Shown here one piece after another: positions 10,401 through 24,071 of a stretch of 64,000 nucleotides of DNA. This stretch comes from Owenia fusiformis (Eukaryota; Annelida; Polychaeta; Sabellida; Oweniidae): assembly GCA_903813345.2 (NCBI GenBank), contig CAIIXF020000004.1, positions 16,105,513-16,169,512 on the forward strand, written 5' to 3'. The translations under genes were made by a program, and so were the position numbers. The notes below the pieces were generated by a model, which was not told the origin of the DNA, did not search any database, and worked only from the letters and a program-made list of their open reading frames with translations. Each line of letters begins with the position of its first letter. The stretch's first letter is position 1.

Positions 10401-12862
10401 TAAAATACATATACGCAATATTAATCCACTGCTTCAATACGATATTCAGCAAATGATCTTAATCAGATTCCAACAATTTTACTACTCATAGTCTACAAGT
10501 GACGTGTAGATGGCATGCATAGAAACTTATGATTGTAACTGAAAGGTAGACAGTCATTTATATGAAATGAGCACAGTAAGGATATAATTTTAAATTATAC
10601 TCTTTATGATATAAATCCATTTGTTACAGCTTTATACAATTTTGTCATGAACAAATATTTTCGCTGACATCTCTAGAATACATTAAAGGGTTGTAGATTG
10701 TATTCAAGGCAATTGTGGATTTGTGGATGTGTCCTTCAGATCATGTGGTGAGGATAAGTATTCTTTACATAAACCAATTTCTAGTATGATTGTTTAATAA
10801 TATCTGATGGTTGGATCTTTTGAAACAAAACTCGAATGAAACTGTGAGAAATAAAAAGCTGTTGTTTTTATAAAATAAATTTCACTCTGTTAAAGAAGAA
10901 AGGACAAACAACTTGCTGATTGAGTTATTTTTGCTGGTGAGTTACTATAATAACCATACTGTGAAATTTAAAAGCCGATTTTGAATTATTACTTTATTTT
11001 TAAAATAATTACATAATTATAAAATGATATATAAATATCTTGCTAGAAAGACATTGTTTTGTATCGGAATAACACTGAAAACGGAGATTTAATAAGTTAA
11101 TCAAATGTGTCATCAAAGTACGATATTTTGTCAGTGAGGAACACACCAGGAAAACTTTGAGAAACTGAGAATGTGGTTAATTTATGAAATTAGTAATTAA
11201 AACAACCATTTTCTTTTTTTATGAAAATTTAAACACGAGCACTATTTAACATGTTGTTCAATGAGGAAAAAAGGTGTATAACTGTAAAAAAGAAAGTAAT
11301 GTATAAAATAAAGTATTTATTACTACTACAGTCTCCTATTTATACTTTGAAAGTTGCATTTACTTTAACAACAATTATTCAGCGCATGCGCAACCGGAAC
11401 ATAAGTCAGGGAGTGTAGGAGCATTACGTGACGAGCTGTACTGACAATTAGAGCAATGATTGATCCGATTATTATACAATATGTATGATGTTTACTTAAA
11501 GCAACTGAATATACGAGAACCCCCACATTTTCATTGTTTCATAATCAAGTGTTAAAGGGAGAATCCGAATCGCGCATAAAGGTTTTTAACCGTTTCTGCT
11601 CCTTCATCAGCTTTACAATCTAATTGATTCTGGCTTAGCCTGGCTATCATATGCATTTCACAGATAATATAAGTTTTCTTTGCAACTTTGTCATTTATAT
11701 TAATTCTCGATTACCAGGGTCAATAATGCATTGCTTCGGCCCTTACTCTGTAACATGGTTTTGATTGGTATGATAATAAAAACCTTTAAACCTTTAAAAT
11801 TTCCCAGATCAAGATCTGGAATTTGTGATTGGTTAATGGCCGTTACAGATACTTTTATTTCAAAGGTTTAGTCGCCATAAACAAAATGCACCTTTCGTGA
11901 TATAAACAGTGTCAAAACAGAGTAGTATCATCACTAAGAATCATTTTAACTCGTTTTACCACTTGTTTTTCCTTTCCTTTGAAACGTAGACGTTAATTTC
12001 AGGAATTTGATGTGGTAAAATCCACCTTTTCATCGCGTCAAATAAATAAACCCTGCATTTTAACATTTGTAATTAAATCTTGAAATCGATATACTTGATG
12101 ATTATTCGATGGTGTACTTGTTTTGAAGCATTATAGTTTGGTAAAATAATATCATGCTTTGAAATATTATAGCTCAAGAGACCAACTTTAAAATATTGCA
12201 ATCGCCCGTCAATCGATATTTGACAAATATATGTTTTCTTATATATAATTACATGTCAAAGTTAGGATGTTCAATGACGTCAGAACAATGCGAAGGAAAA
12301 TCAAGTCAGGAAGCCAACAGGTGTTTTGAAATCAAATATTTACATTTCAGATTAAATGTAAATGAAAATTATCACAAAATGTTCGAATATCATGGATATC
12401 AAAATGAATGAAAATATTTGTGTTTAAAATCATATTTCCGTCAAAAATATCACAAAAATGACATTAATGTCATGGCCTTTCGGACAGTTACAGTGTTCGA
12501 AAAACAATACCACCGATTACCCATTGAAAAAATATTATTCTGCAAGAAAACACTATTTTTCATCATTTGTTTACGGAAATGTTTGTAAAATACTTATCCA
12601 ACACGATTTCTCTATGACCTAGAGCGTTGAGATCACGAAATGATATTTAATTTCTTACATTTTCAATTATTTTTCATTTGACATCATAATTAATACATAA
12701 AAAGCATAATAATTTGTTTTGGTGAGAACATGTGTTATTGATTTGGGTTGGACTTCAAATGTAACCAAATTGTAATCTGACTCACTAGAACGGGTGATTT
12801 GACACTGTGCGGAAGACTCTTGCGTTCTGCGACTGTGACGTAATCTTAAGAGGTCCATCACA
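10401..12862. other. Intergenic; upstream of the VWA gene
   Basis: No gene is recognised. The palindrome GCGCATGCGC at 11382-11391 matches the NRF-1 type core in many animal promoters, but no start site can be tied to it. The promoter of the plus-strand VWA gene should lie at the right-hand end. Confidence 0.4.
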
Positions 12863-15800
12863 ATGAAGATGGGACACGGGCATGTGATGTTAACACTGGT
12901 ATTCGGTTTAGGGCTCGCCACGTTAAGCACGGCTTTAGGTATGTATTTACTTTAAATTGTTTGTTAGTTCATGGTTGGAAAACATATGGAAAAAAAACAA
13001 TAAATTAAATTTGACCACTTCCTTTTCCAGATGTCGGTATTGCCTCACAATAAACCTAACTTCAACTAATGTTATTGGTACATTTCTTTTGTTAAAATAC
13101 TTATTGACATTACTGCTCATTTGATTGATATCAAAATATGGTTCCATCTAAAAGGTGCTCTCATTTTCTGACAATTCTCACCAAATATTATTTTCAATAA
13201 TATAATATTATCATGTCTCTGTTTTTTCTCAAAATATTAAATGTCGCAGTATTAACTTAGAGTGGCATGTTGTATTGCCGTAATGATCATATCACAAATA
13301 TCGCGCCTATCGATTTCATGAATTTATCAAATGCAGTGTCTTGTTTACATTATACACACCTTGATTGACGTTTCTTCTTGCTGACTTTAACTACAAAATG
13401 TTTCTGTTGGTTTTAGAAATAAATCACGAATAAAATATCAAAGTAAGAGTGATAGTCATGGATTTGGTTAGAATATAATGGACCCAAGTATTTCAAATAT
13501 TTCATACTATTTTCTATGAATATCTGTTGTACTTTAAATTATTCCGCATGGTATATTCTCTTGGCCCTTCTGGCTTCGGGAATACACCTTGCTAGAATCA
13601 TTTAAAGATGAACAGTTGTTCATCTCAATAGTATGAAATATTTGTATGATATTCAAACACTTAATGTACTCAAGAGACGACACGAAGCAACCCAAAGTGA
13701 CTAATTCTCGTACTGCAAATTCAGTTCTCACAACAAAAATACAAATGTAAATATTAAGAGGTGACATAATAGAAAGTCCAATCTAAGTGTTTAATGCAAA
13801 ACACGATTTATAACGGCAAAAATATCAAGTATGAATAAATTTGTGCGAATAAATAGTAAATGAGCCTGGCCATAGGAAAACCAGTCTTATCACAAAAATT
13901 AAAATTGTGCTACAGAGCCAAAAACGTGCTCAAGATTAAGAGGAAAATGTTCTAAATTCAAATCTGTCTTTTGGTCTATATCTGCACAGAAAAATTGTTA
14001 AGACATAAGTCATGGCTCATTTGAAAGGTCTCTTTGAGCTTTTTAAGAGAGACAAAAAATCAAAATATTGAAAAAATCTGTGATAAGACCCCTTTCCTGT
14101 GGCCTCGCTCAAATACATATATTTCATAAAAACGTTACGTAAGAGAGATTATGATTTACATATTGCACGCTACGTATTTGAACACACTGGACAAATTAGA
14201 TGTCATAGACGCTTACGTGTCATTCGACATCACCTAGGTACACGTAATTACTCATCCACTTGTTCACCATTATAAGAAGTGTTTTGAATGAGCACAGACT
14301 GTCAAAACAATTTACTTAAGAATATATCGTACATGACATATCTCATATAAATCACTCTTCTTATCTAAATCGCATGTTTAATTGCTTTATGTATCTGTCA
14401 TTTGCGAGTGTTTGAATAAATCGTTAACTGAAATTCTATATTCTTAAAAGAGACTCGAAGCTTGCTTGAAAAATAGAATTATATTATTATAACGAAATAA
14501 ACCATCAAAAGTGTCATGTCACAATGGTGATTTGTAATTTGTAAAAAATACATGATTTTAGATACGTTAAATACTAATTATATAGATGAAAATCAACTGC
14601 AAAAACTTTTGATTACAACAAACCATCACCCAAAACATTTTCAAATAATATTTTTAATTCTATCATTTCTAAATAGTTTTTCTCGCGGACCTAAAGAAAG
14701 GGATGCATGCAAACGTGGGCATAATAATAAATTGAATGTTACTTTTCTAAACTGTCTCCCTTATATTGAGGATTATTATTAAGGATTGTCCGTATCTCAG
14801 ATTTTAGCTTGTGGCTGTTCACCCATATTGTAGTTTAAGAAATGTCTTTTTTCCTTACCCTGTACGTCCGTCCGTGTAGTATATATCGACCGAGAGTGTT
14901 ATCATTATATTTTTGAATATTTCACCAAAAATTGAATGAACCAGGCCACCAGTTCTCTTGTTTTTAACATAAGCGTAAAATAGATTTGATATATTAACAA
15001 AATATTAGAATACAAAACGATGTGTCACCTATTGAGTTGCAGTTTCAACAACGAAAGCAAAGCAATTATTGCATAATGCACATCGGGTTTTAATTAACAA
15101 AGTATTTGGTAAACAAAATACAATAAATACAAAATTATGTTGCGGTTCCAATGAGTCCAAATGTGTACTGTTATTTGACAATGTCTGCCGAAATAAAAAT
15201 TTAATGTAGATACTCTTTACTATTTGTTTAGATTTGAATGATTTTGATCAAGCTGAGTTGGATGCTGTCGTTGTGCCCGGGATTCGTGAGTAGACAATTA
15301 TTACAATTTGCTAAAATATTTTCAATATCTTACTCTTACCTCTGTCAGGTACAAAATGTATTTTGAGATTTTTTCTGTGAAAAAAGGGTATCCCGTGATA
15401 ATTTTCTTGATACGTATATAAAGTCCTCATTTTAGAACATGTATAATTCCAGCATTTTATCTATTGTTTCAGCACCTGTAACAGGGGGATCATGTTTTAA
15501 GTACACATATCGCAATTCACTACTATTTAACTGTAAATATGCAAACGCTTAGTGTAAAGCTTGAGTGCTAAGATAATTATATAGCAAAGCTCTTGGTATA
15601 TCGCCTAGTATGAAATAAAATTCATTTTATACAATTGTTACTTTTGTTACGTAAACAGAATGTCATAAACGCTTAGGATCTGCACTTCTAGCCCATTCTG
15701 TTTACCTAACAATAGCGAGGTATTAAATCGACGACGATCATGTTGCCTTCTGAACTACTGTACTTTTGTTTGCAAACATGTACATTCTCTTGATTATATG

Positions 15801-18800
15801 ATACTGGCACGCGTTTGAGATAAAAATCCGTGCGAATTCTGAAATAAGGAAAAAGGAAAATCATACCTTCGAGGTTCCGACATTTTGATTCGTTTCGCCA
15901 ACCAGCGCAATCGAGTAAAGCACCACTGTTTACGCCAGTCTTGGTAGCAAAACTCTGACAGCATACACTGTAAGACAGCCAATATTAATTTTATGGATCA
16001 TCGTTCACATTTGACTTGGTTAATTTCACATTTAACCTATTAATAGTTATTTTTATTATCTGTGTACATCAGCCACATTATCATTTAAGATGTCGTTTCA
16101 AACCAGTACATTCAGGAACTGTCTGACGACTGTTTCCTCGAAAAAGCAGAAAGATACATCAGTTTTCCGAGGCCTAAATAGAAGGCATGGTACACCATGT
16201 GTATCATCTCTAGCAGGGCAAGCATAATAGTCCACTTATGATCACAATTCTTTTTTGTCAAGAGTGGGAATCCTAAATTCAATGATGAACCTTCATGTAT
16301 AGATGAACCCGTTGGTCAGTGACAGACACACCTGACTAAATCACCGTCTGATTGGTCAATGACAGACACGCCTGACTATATCACCGTCTGATTGGTCAAT
16401 GACAGACACGCCTGACTATATCAACGTCTGATTGGTCAAATGACATTTATCAATAGGTTAACCGCGAAATGATATGGCAGATTTAATATTTTTTAAAACG
16501 CTTCGAATGATATAATGTCAATTCCTAGCGTGCTTTCTAATAGGATAGCTTGTAATGCAAAGCCAAGATAGAGCAGGATGTAAGAACTATGCTTACGTCG
16601 ATTGAAACATCACATCCACATTTTGTATTCAGCAATTAGATGATGGAAATGTTGTCACAGACGCAGGTGGTATTTAATTCAGATACCTATGAGGTTAACT
16701 ATGATCTATTTTCCTATTTCTTTAGACTGTGGGCTCAACCTTGCCTTCATGGTGAATATACGAAAGGGTTTGTGGAAAGAGCACGGCAATGGGATATACC
16801 TCTACTCGATGATCGAGGAATTTATTGAAAAAATTGCTCGAAGAATGGATATTGGTATACAGGCCTCGAAAAACCTTGTGGGAGTTGTAGTCTACTTCAA
16901 GTTTCCTAGGTATTTAGGTGTATAAATAATATTTAAACTTGCTTTGGCAGGAATTTGTGACACATACAGCCATGCCAATAGAACTGATTTATATTTGTGA
17001 AAAATTTCTTGGATTTTGTAAAATGTGTATATTTACTATGAGTACGATTGTTTGATATGCTATTTACAATCATTATACGTAATTTATGATTTCTAATGCA
17101 CATAACAAGCGATTACGTGCGTAAAATTTTGTATTAAATTCACAATCTTAGTGCGTAAAGTTTTGTAAATGTGCATATTTACAATTATGTGTACGGTTGA
17201 ATTGTGCATCATGGGCGCAATTTAGACTCCAGACGATAGCCATATTCACAATCAAAGATACTATTTATTTTCTTCGAAATGCATATTCACGACAATATTT
17301 TTCTAATCTATATACAGGGCGTCCACAAAAAAGTATACCCAACTTCAAATCCAATCAAATTATTAGAATCCTAAGCAGTTTTCATACAAAGGTAGTAGTA
17401 AAAGTCCTGGTTTATTCTCCATCAAATGGTACCACGATCATTATGTAACTGTCTTGTATGACTGAGCAATCCTAACCATTATGAGAGGTGGTAAAATTAT
17501 CACTGTGCCAAGTTAGCTTCCTGTGTGGCAATGGATGTGTAATTGGCTTAATATTCTTTTTTCTGTTACATCAAGTTAGAGGACGGGCCTTCCATACTGA
17601 ACTGGACTTGGAACTGAGTAACTCTCTTATGAAAAAAGGTTTGACAAAAAGCTTAAATTAATTTAAAATAGGCCTGCAAAAATGGTTCTACTGACACCTG
17701 AGCAGTAGAGCCCAAAAGAAATTCTAAAAAGCAAGTCCCACATACTGTTTATAGCACCCCCAATCTTACTATTGAAAGCAATACTGTCCAACATGAATGT
17801 ACATGTTTAGACTAAATAAACTCAAGTTCTTCTGAGAAAATGAGGATTTTAGCAAGAGTTATTGGCTTTACATGGGGATACAATTGACTTCAAATTTGCA
17901 TGTCATCAAGTAGAAATTTCATTGCTGATCAAGAGACTCTTCAGATCCCATTCCTCAAGAGGAGGTACCAACTGAAAGTTATGGAAAATTATGCAATAGT
18001 GTGAAGAACATAAAACAAGTTTGAATTTGAACATTAATAATGTTTTAAACACAAAAAACATTCACTATGTCATTCCTACTTGAATGATAATTTGGCATGG
18101 TGCTAATTTTACCACCTTCCATAAAAGTCATGATTGCTCAGTCATTCATGACAGTTACATAATGATCTAGGTACCATTGGATGGAGGACAAACAAGGCCT
18201 TTTACTGCTACCTTAATGTTTTTAAAACATTGCTCAGAATTCTAGTATCCTGGCTTTTAAGTTGGGTATACTTTTTTGTGGACGCCCTGTATTTCCAATA
18301 ATATATGCTCAATAATCTGTATCATTTGTTTATTTAAATTTTTCTTTAACTGACTGAGTTTTTGATCATTAAGACTTTATCTATCTGGAAATCCAATGGA
18401 GTTGAGTAATTAAATCAAATCAGCTTCATTTAACATTTCTCACTTTATAGACATATCAATATGGTCCCTTTTAGCTTGTCAAGCTTTTTTATATAGAATG
18501 CTGTATTATGTATAAAGAATAAATATTTGGAAAAAATATGTATATTCAAATGCCAGTACTTAGAATTTGTGAATTTTATTTACAGGAAAGAATTCGGATT
18601 GAAAATGTTCACAGATATCGATACCCTCATTAATAATGGGATAAGAAAGATTGATTTTGCAAATGGCGGAGAGCGATCGTATCCTTTTAAGGCAATGTCC
18701 TATATCTACTCGAATGAGTCATTCTTCAGTTACGGCAATCGATATGAACCAAGACTTCGCAACAGGAACGCTGTAATAGGTAAGACGTTTTCAGTTTAAA

Positions 18801-20788
18801 AATGTCACTAATTATTATAAAATTTTAAACTAGAGTTTTTAAATCTAGTCACTAAATAATTCATGCATTCACCGTTAATGATATTACAAAAGCAGAGTTA
18901 AACCTGACGATATTTATCATATCCTTAGATTTTCCCTTCCATTTGTTTCATAATATTATATAGAATAAAAATTGCATTTTTCTCAAAATCATGGGATATC
19001 CTTTATTTTTCTAACGATTGTAGGAATAGCCTACACCCCCGATATCACATGATTACATTTTTGACACGCCTGATAACAAAACTCCCCAAACCGACCCTAT
19101 GAGTTCTATTTGTTTTATACAAGTTCATTGAGGAGGAGTAATACTTGCATATTATGCTAAATTCGATATGTGTTCTTTGCAAAAAGATCACATTAAAAAA
19201 CAGATTAAAATTTGTTCTCGATCTTCGTTTTTATTGTCATGTGCTCAATTTATAAGTAGTATTTTGCTATACACAAAGAATGACGTTTCTTCAAAATATA
19301 GGATATTCTGTTTATTATTAACAAGGTGATGCGACCAATGTAAATTATTGTTTTAGTGCTTGACGATGGGATCCTAAAGGTATCAAACAATGCACGAAGA
19401 ATAAAGCTGAAAACTCAATCAGACAAGCTTAAGGGTATATCCACTGTTTTTGTGATTGGCCTTCGTAATCAGACTCTTGACTTGGACGCGTATGACAACG
19501 GGGGTCTGGATATCAAAGGTTAGACATTCCTACCGTTCCTCTTCGTTTCTGTTAAAAAGGTTTCTGTTTAAAAGGCGTTCGGCATTGATTTAACGAAATC
19601 TAGCTTTCTCGTCAGTCGTGTTAAGATTTTCAAAAACGAAATTCGGAGAGTTATTGGTTATTGAAAGGGCTGATGTGGAAAAGTCAGTCTACCTCATGAT
19701 CAATGTGGATCGTGCTCTTCGCCATCCGCCAGATGATTCGGTTACTCATTAATACATTTGGTGTATAGTGGTAATTTTTCCTAATCATTTAATTTGCCCG
19801 TTGCCTATTTTTGCCAGGTTCGGAAAATTAAATGTCGGAAAAGTGTCGTCATAAATTATCATCAATTTGAAGTTTCTTGTCATTAGAAAAATGAAAATAA
19901 GGAAAATGATAAAATCCACTCAAAATATGCAAATGATTTAAAATCAAATCAGGGGTGTCTTAATTGGCCTAAATCTGTTTAATAAGTTTTCTGTTTTCGA
20001 TAAACTTCCGATTTCAGCTGAACTAAGTTAAATCGGAATTTCCAATATTTCGCAATGCAAACTATGAAGTTATGAAAACAGCCACCAGTAAACGTTCTAA
20101 CACCCGCGATATTGGAGAAGTTTTGATAAAACGGCCTCACTTAGAATGACTCTAACTGAACTTCATCATGACGTACGTAGGAATGACACTAACTGAAACG
20201 GTGGATGATACTCACTCTAAGGGATGAATACTTGCATCGCCATCTTAGTTAGTGTCATCAATGTTGAATGTCATCTTTGAATTGGTGTATCATCAACATC
20301 AGTTAGAATCATTCTAAGTGAAGCCTTTTCCTTTAAAATTCTCTATTAATTCAGGTGTCTGGCTGTTTACAATTGTTACTTTATTAGTTTGCATGGCGAA
20401 ACATTTGGAATCAAGGTTCAACCTTGTTTAACTGAAATAGTTGGTTTATCAAAAACGAAAGAATTTTGGCCACCATCTTGAATGATACTAACTGTAGGTA
20501 GAGTTATCCAGCTGGAACAGTGTTTACAGATAATTTGAGCACATGGTTTATATATACCATTTCGTTCATTTTACAGATAGGATACGAATTGATAACTGGA
20601 TAACCATGTCAGCTCCATTGGGTTCCATGGAAAATCCAGAAGTTAGACGGGAGAACATCATAACAACCTCGTTATGGTCGTATAAAGATTATTTGCTTGA
20701 TTCGTTGGTTGATAAAGTTATGGAACGCCTCAATGAGATTTCAACCTGCGAGTACCTGACTGGGGAGGATCCTGGAGAGTGCGTGTGA
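12863..20788 (+). CDS. Secreted VWA-like protein, 293 aa, MIDAS-degenerate
   Basis: Six exons (12863-12938, 15232-15285, 16726-16909, 18586-18779, 19357-19518, 20577-20788) join in frame with phases 1,1,2,1,1 and a TGA stop; two AATAAA signals follow at 20972 and 20985. Residues 1-25 are a signal peptide (M-K-M-G-H-G-H-V-M-L-T-L-V-F-G-L...). A short acidic spacer leads into a von Willebrand A-like domain from about residue 45 to 230. Visible core strands are L-A-F-M-V-N-I, L-V-G-V-V-V-Y-F, A-V-I-V-L-D-D-G and S-T-V-F-V-I-G-L. The usual D-x-S-x-S metal motif after the first strand is replaced by N-I-R-K-G, while the later Asp-Gly (V-L-D-D-G, residues 170-174) is kept. The C-terminus has a two-cysteine tail. 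VWA domains usually bind proteins through a metal; here metal binding is doubtful. Introns hold several foldback elements and a tandem repeat. Confidence 0.8.
13861..14111. mobile_element. 251-bp inverted-repeat element (MITE-like)
   Basis: Ends TGAGCCTGGCCATAGG and CCTGTGGCCTCGCTCA are imperfect reverse complements extending about 33 nt inward (CAGTCTTATCACA against TGTGATAAGACC). It lies in intron 1 of the VWA gene and has no coding capacity. The target duplication is unclear. Confidence 0.65.
15867..15967 (-). other. Orphan candidate exon, minus strand
   Basis: A 101-nt stretch has a good acceptor (TGTCTTACAG) and a good donor (AAG then GTATGA) on the strand opposite the VWA gene. It is open for 33 codons, reading C-M-L-S-E-F-C-Y-Q-D-W-R-K-Q-W-C-F-T-R-L-R-W and onwards. 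It is less AT-rich than its surroundings. No partner exons were found, so it may be a chance open stretch, a transposon-gene remnant or one exon of a nested antisense gene. Confidence 0.3.
16321..16440. repeat. 40-bp tandem repeat, three copies
   Basis: Three units of exactly 40 nt start at 16321, 16361 and 16401. The unit begins GACAGACACGCCTGACTA and ends with a TCTGATTGGTCAA segment, so each carries an inverted CCAAT box. Copies differ at only a few positions. It lies in intron 2 of the VWA gene. Confidence 0.9.
17315..18289. mobile_element. Non-autonomous Tc1/mariner-like element, 975 bp
   Basis: The terminal inverted repeats begin CAGGGCGTCCACAAAAAAGT and the right end is the reverse complement; both ends abut TA, the Tc1/mariner target duplication. 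Weaker inverted similarity continues for about 200 nt (for example the TAACTGTC and GACAGTTA blocks and the GGTGGTAAAATTA and TAATTTTACCACC blocks). No transposase frame is present. It lies in intron 3 of the VWA gene. Confidence 0.85.
20133..20325. mobile_element. 193-bp foldback element
   Basis: The left end CGGCCTCACTTAGAATGACT and right end AATCATTCTAAGTGAAGCC are reverse complements with few mismatches, with further internal pairing around the TAACTGAA and TTAGTTAG motifs. It is non-coding and lies in intron 5 of the VWA gene. Confidence 0.7.
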
Positions 20789-20971
20789 TCCACATTTGAC
20801 TTTCCCGATCATTTCGACACAATGATGTCATTTTACAAAAACATTATGTTTAACAACCTGTTCCAAACCCCGATTTCCATATATACAGGAATTAACTCCA
20901 TATGAATTACAAATGAATGACCTATTAAAAATCAACAATATGTAATAGTCACGCTACAGTCTTGGAGAATG

Positions 20972-20990
20972 AATAAAGAGACTGAATAAA
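20972..20990 (+). other. Polyadenylation signals of the VWA gene
   Basis: AATAAA occurs at 20972-20977 and again at 20985-20990, about 185-200 nt past the TGA stop. This is a normal distance for a 3' UTR end. Confidence 0.6.
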
Positions 20991-21111
20991 GATATACAGT
21001 TGTTAGTTGTTTTAAAGGGTTTATTTAGTACCTTGATTCTAATGAATATAGAATGAACACGTTACTTTATCGTGAGATGATGGAATAAAATTTACCTTCA
21101 TATCTCACTAG

Positions 21112-21171
21112 AAACTCGACGATTCCCTGGGATACATCGACAAACTCGACGATTCCCTGGGATACATCGAC
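21112..21171. repeat. 30-bp direct repeat, two copies
   Basis: Two identical, adjacent 30-nt units begin AAACTCGACGATTCCCTGGG. The identity implies a recent duplication. No function is apparent. Confidence 0.9.
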
Positions 21172-22420
21172 AACATTATTACAACATATCACGAATGTTT
21201 TCCATGAGAAGAGTAATAAATGCATAAAAATATATATCATGTACTAACTAATCACTAATTAGGCAAAAAACAAACAAACTACTTGAATTACATATTTGTA
21301 TGTTTTGATTCATCTTCTTTTCAAATCTGTTTAAAGATTCTCGCAATCTTTATCCAATCAGCGTTTGCGAGTGTGTCGGCTCACGTATAAAAGGCGAATC
21401 CAACTCAAATCCATGCAGGGGTGTATGAGGTACTCGAATAGGAAAGAGCTCATGAAATCTGAATTTACATGCACATGGTCAATGTTTACACATGTTTGGA
21501 GTTATTGAAGAAAATGTGATATGGGTGTGGTTCCGAATTTGAAGTCATTGCTGGAAAATATGATTTTAATACGTGAAATTATATCTATAAATACAGCACT
21601 AAAAATAACAGTACACATGAAGTACGTACATGTATGATTGTGTTCAGAAATGTTTGAAACCCTTACGGAAAATTCTGTCTGCATTTTGTCACCATTGCTC
21701 TTTCTTCCCGCATTCTAGTGCTGTTTGAATGAATATATTAATTAATGTATATCTAACTAAAATATATCACATTTTTTTATAAACCACAAACATTTAGATC
21801 ATAAAAAAAGTATTCAATACTTGAGTGAGCACGATATGCAAGGGTTACTAAGTTGACACAGTAAATGACCTCTGATATTGTGTAAGTCCATGCACACAGC
21901 GTACACCCCTCACTTTCATAGTGAAGTGACTAATTGGTTTATGTTTACGTTTTAATGTGTTTTGGGTTCCTTGTTACAGCAAGGGGGGCCAGTAAAGTAG
22001 ACATGTTTGCATGGCAAATTTTGATCGAATATGTGAGACACTTTAACATAAATCTTCTATAATGAAACAAACAAAGGCGAGGATGCATAATGCATACGTT
22101 GATTTTGTATCCCAAATACATGCATATATAGCATCATTATTCTGATTTACCAGTCTCTCTTCAGTCTCTATATTCCAAAGAAAAGTAGAGACTTTGGATG
22201 AACCCACGATGATATATATAGCATTCTATAATCAACATTCGAACATGACTGTATTCATATTCACGCCTTCTATAAACTGTATTAAAGTCAATATTTCAAC
22301 CGGGTTATATTCGCGAGCAATGCCCCTGTTAATACGAGTAATGTGTGGCGTCATAAGGTAGTACAGGCTGACCATAATGAATATTCGAAACATGTTGGTG
22401 GGTTTTTATGTTCGAATCGT

Positions 22421-22587
22421 AATATAGACCTCAGAGCAGGTGTTATATCGTCGAATACACTCCAAAGGGCTAGGCACAAACGCTTTTGAATCCCTCACTC
22501 CCTTTGGTCTTCAAGATACAGAAAACGTTTGTGCCTAGCCATGCGGGGTGTATTCGACGATATTACCCCTGCTCTTTGGTCTATATT
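22421..22587. mobile_element. 167-bp foldback element
   Basis: The ends AATATAGACC and GGTCTATATT pair exactly. Pairing continues inward with some mismatches to AGGCACAAACG and CGTTTGTGCCT, leaving a loop of about 45 nt. It has no coding capacity and is MITE-like. Confidence 0.8.
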
Positions 22588-24071
22588 TTTTAATTATCAA
22601 CTGTACAGGCAATGAGTATAAAGACACTTTGATTGATTTTTGTTCCAAAGGAATTTAGTCTAGGTGCTCTATTAACAGTATTAACAATAGATTAAACATA
22701 AAGTTCATGAAAATCAAATTGAAACGACGGTTATGTCCGCCAATTGTGACAACGGTATCTGGCTTTACCGTTGTCAGGCTATTCCGGTGTGATAACATAA
22801 GCCTAGTAACGTTACAGTTAGATTACGTACATGGTTCGTTGTATCAATAATTATTCCCTAGAAACCTCAAACAACAACTCCTGCATTATAAATGACAGCA
22901 CATCTCGGTCATTCCACATATAAGGAGACATTTAAGGTTCCAAACTTTTGAAAAATGAACTTCGTTTCATTGCATTCATTTTAAGATTTTGATTTTGTTT
23001 TATGTATCCTCTATAGAATTCCAAAGTTTTGGCATTTTAACTTTTATATATCAAAAGTTACACTATTTTGAAAATAAGAGGTGTAAAATTATAAAAAGCG
23101 TATCGTTTAAGATTCGTTCTCGATACCTCTTTTATTCTATGGAGATTTTAGCTAACTTGATATGCGATGTCTTCCTCTGGTAATCTCTATTCTATAGATC
23201 ACTAAGGAACAAAACTATAAATTGCATTTGGGAAATCACTAATCATTTTAATCAAGAATAACATAAATTTACGTTGTAATGCATAAATGCAGTCGCTTCT
23301 CAAAAAAATTATTTTACAAAACGCAACACTGTCATGTATTCTCATGATGTTTAACACAACATGTGAAAAGTTATTTTGGGCATACAATGAAACTATGAGA
23401 TTTCGCTTCCAAATCATCATATATTTGTATGTGGCAAAGACATCTAGTAATAATCAGAAATAAGTTAAACTTGTCAGTGCAAAACAACGTCGCTTAAAGT
23501 AAAAATTGACGCAATTGTTAATCCACTGAATCTTTCTCATATATATCCAAAGTCTTAAAACACAAGCTCCTTTCCATTGTATGGTCACCATAAACCATTT
23601 TATATCGTTTAATAGAGATAAAAAAATTACTTTGAAAATAATAACGTATCTTAATATCATTATGAAAACATTTTAACTCGATCAATATCATTTATTTATT
23701 TGTTTAGAAGAATATATAAACTCGTGATATGACCAACTACAAACAAAAACAAAAACAACTTCTTAAACAACAAAACATAAAATGCTTCATATATAATAGC
23801 AAAGGCAAATGAAAGGGAACATCGCTTAAATCTAAGACATTTCGTTCCTTTACAAATGTCAAATGTTTACTTCGCCGGAATAAGGCTTTAGCCAACGTTT
23901 TCACTAGATGTGCTCCACTTTTGCAAGATCAATTGCATGTCACTGGCGGCGATTTTCATCATCTTATTTCAATTGTTTTCCATTTAGCTCAGCACGGGGC
24001 ACATAGTATCGTCTTCTTCTGATACGTTCCTTTTCAAGGTATTTTTGTCCCTCAATTCTTTTCTTTCTCTA

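Larger units (their letters stand above)
20991..24071. other. Intergenic, no gene recognised
   Basis: It contains the short tandem repeat at 21112 and the foldback at 22421. An 11-bp perfect hairpin, TGACAACGGTA / TACCGTTGTCA, lies near 22748-22778. Otherwise it is AT-rich sequence without splice-supported exons. Confidence 0.45.

Noticed and set aside
14552-14782. 76-codon frame in VWA intron 1
   Set aside because: Low-complexity composition typical of chance frames in AT-rich DNA, with no flanking acceptor and donor in phase with the gene.
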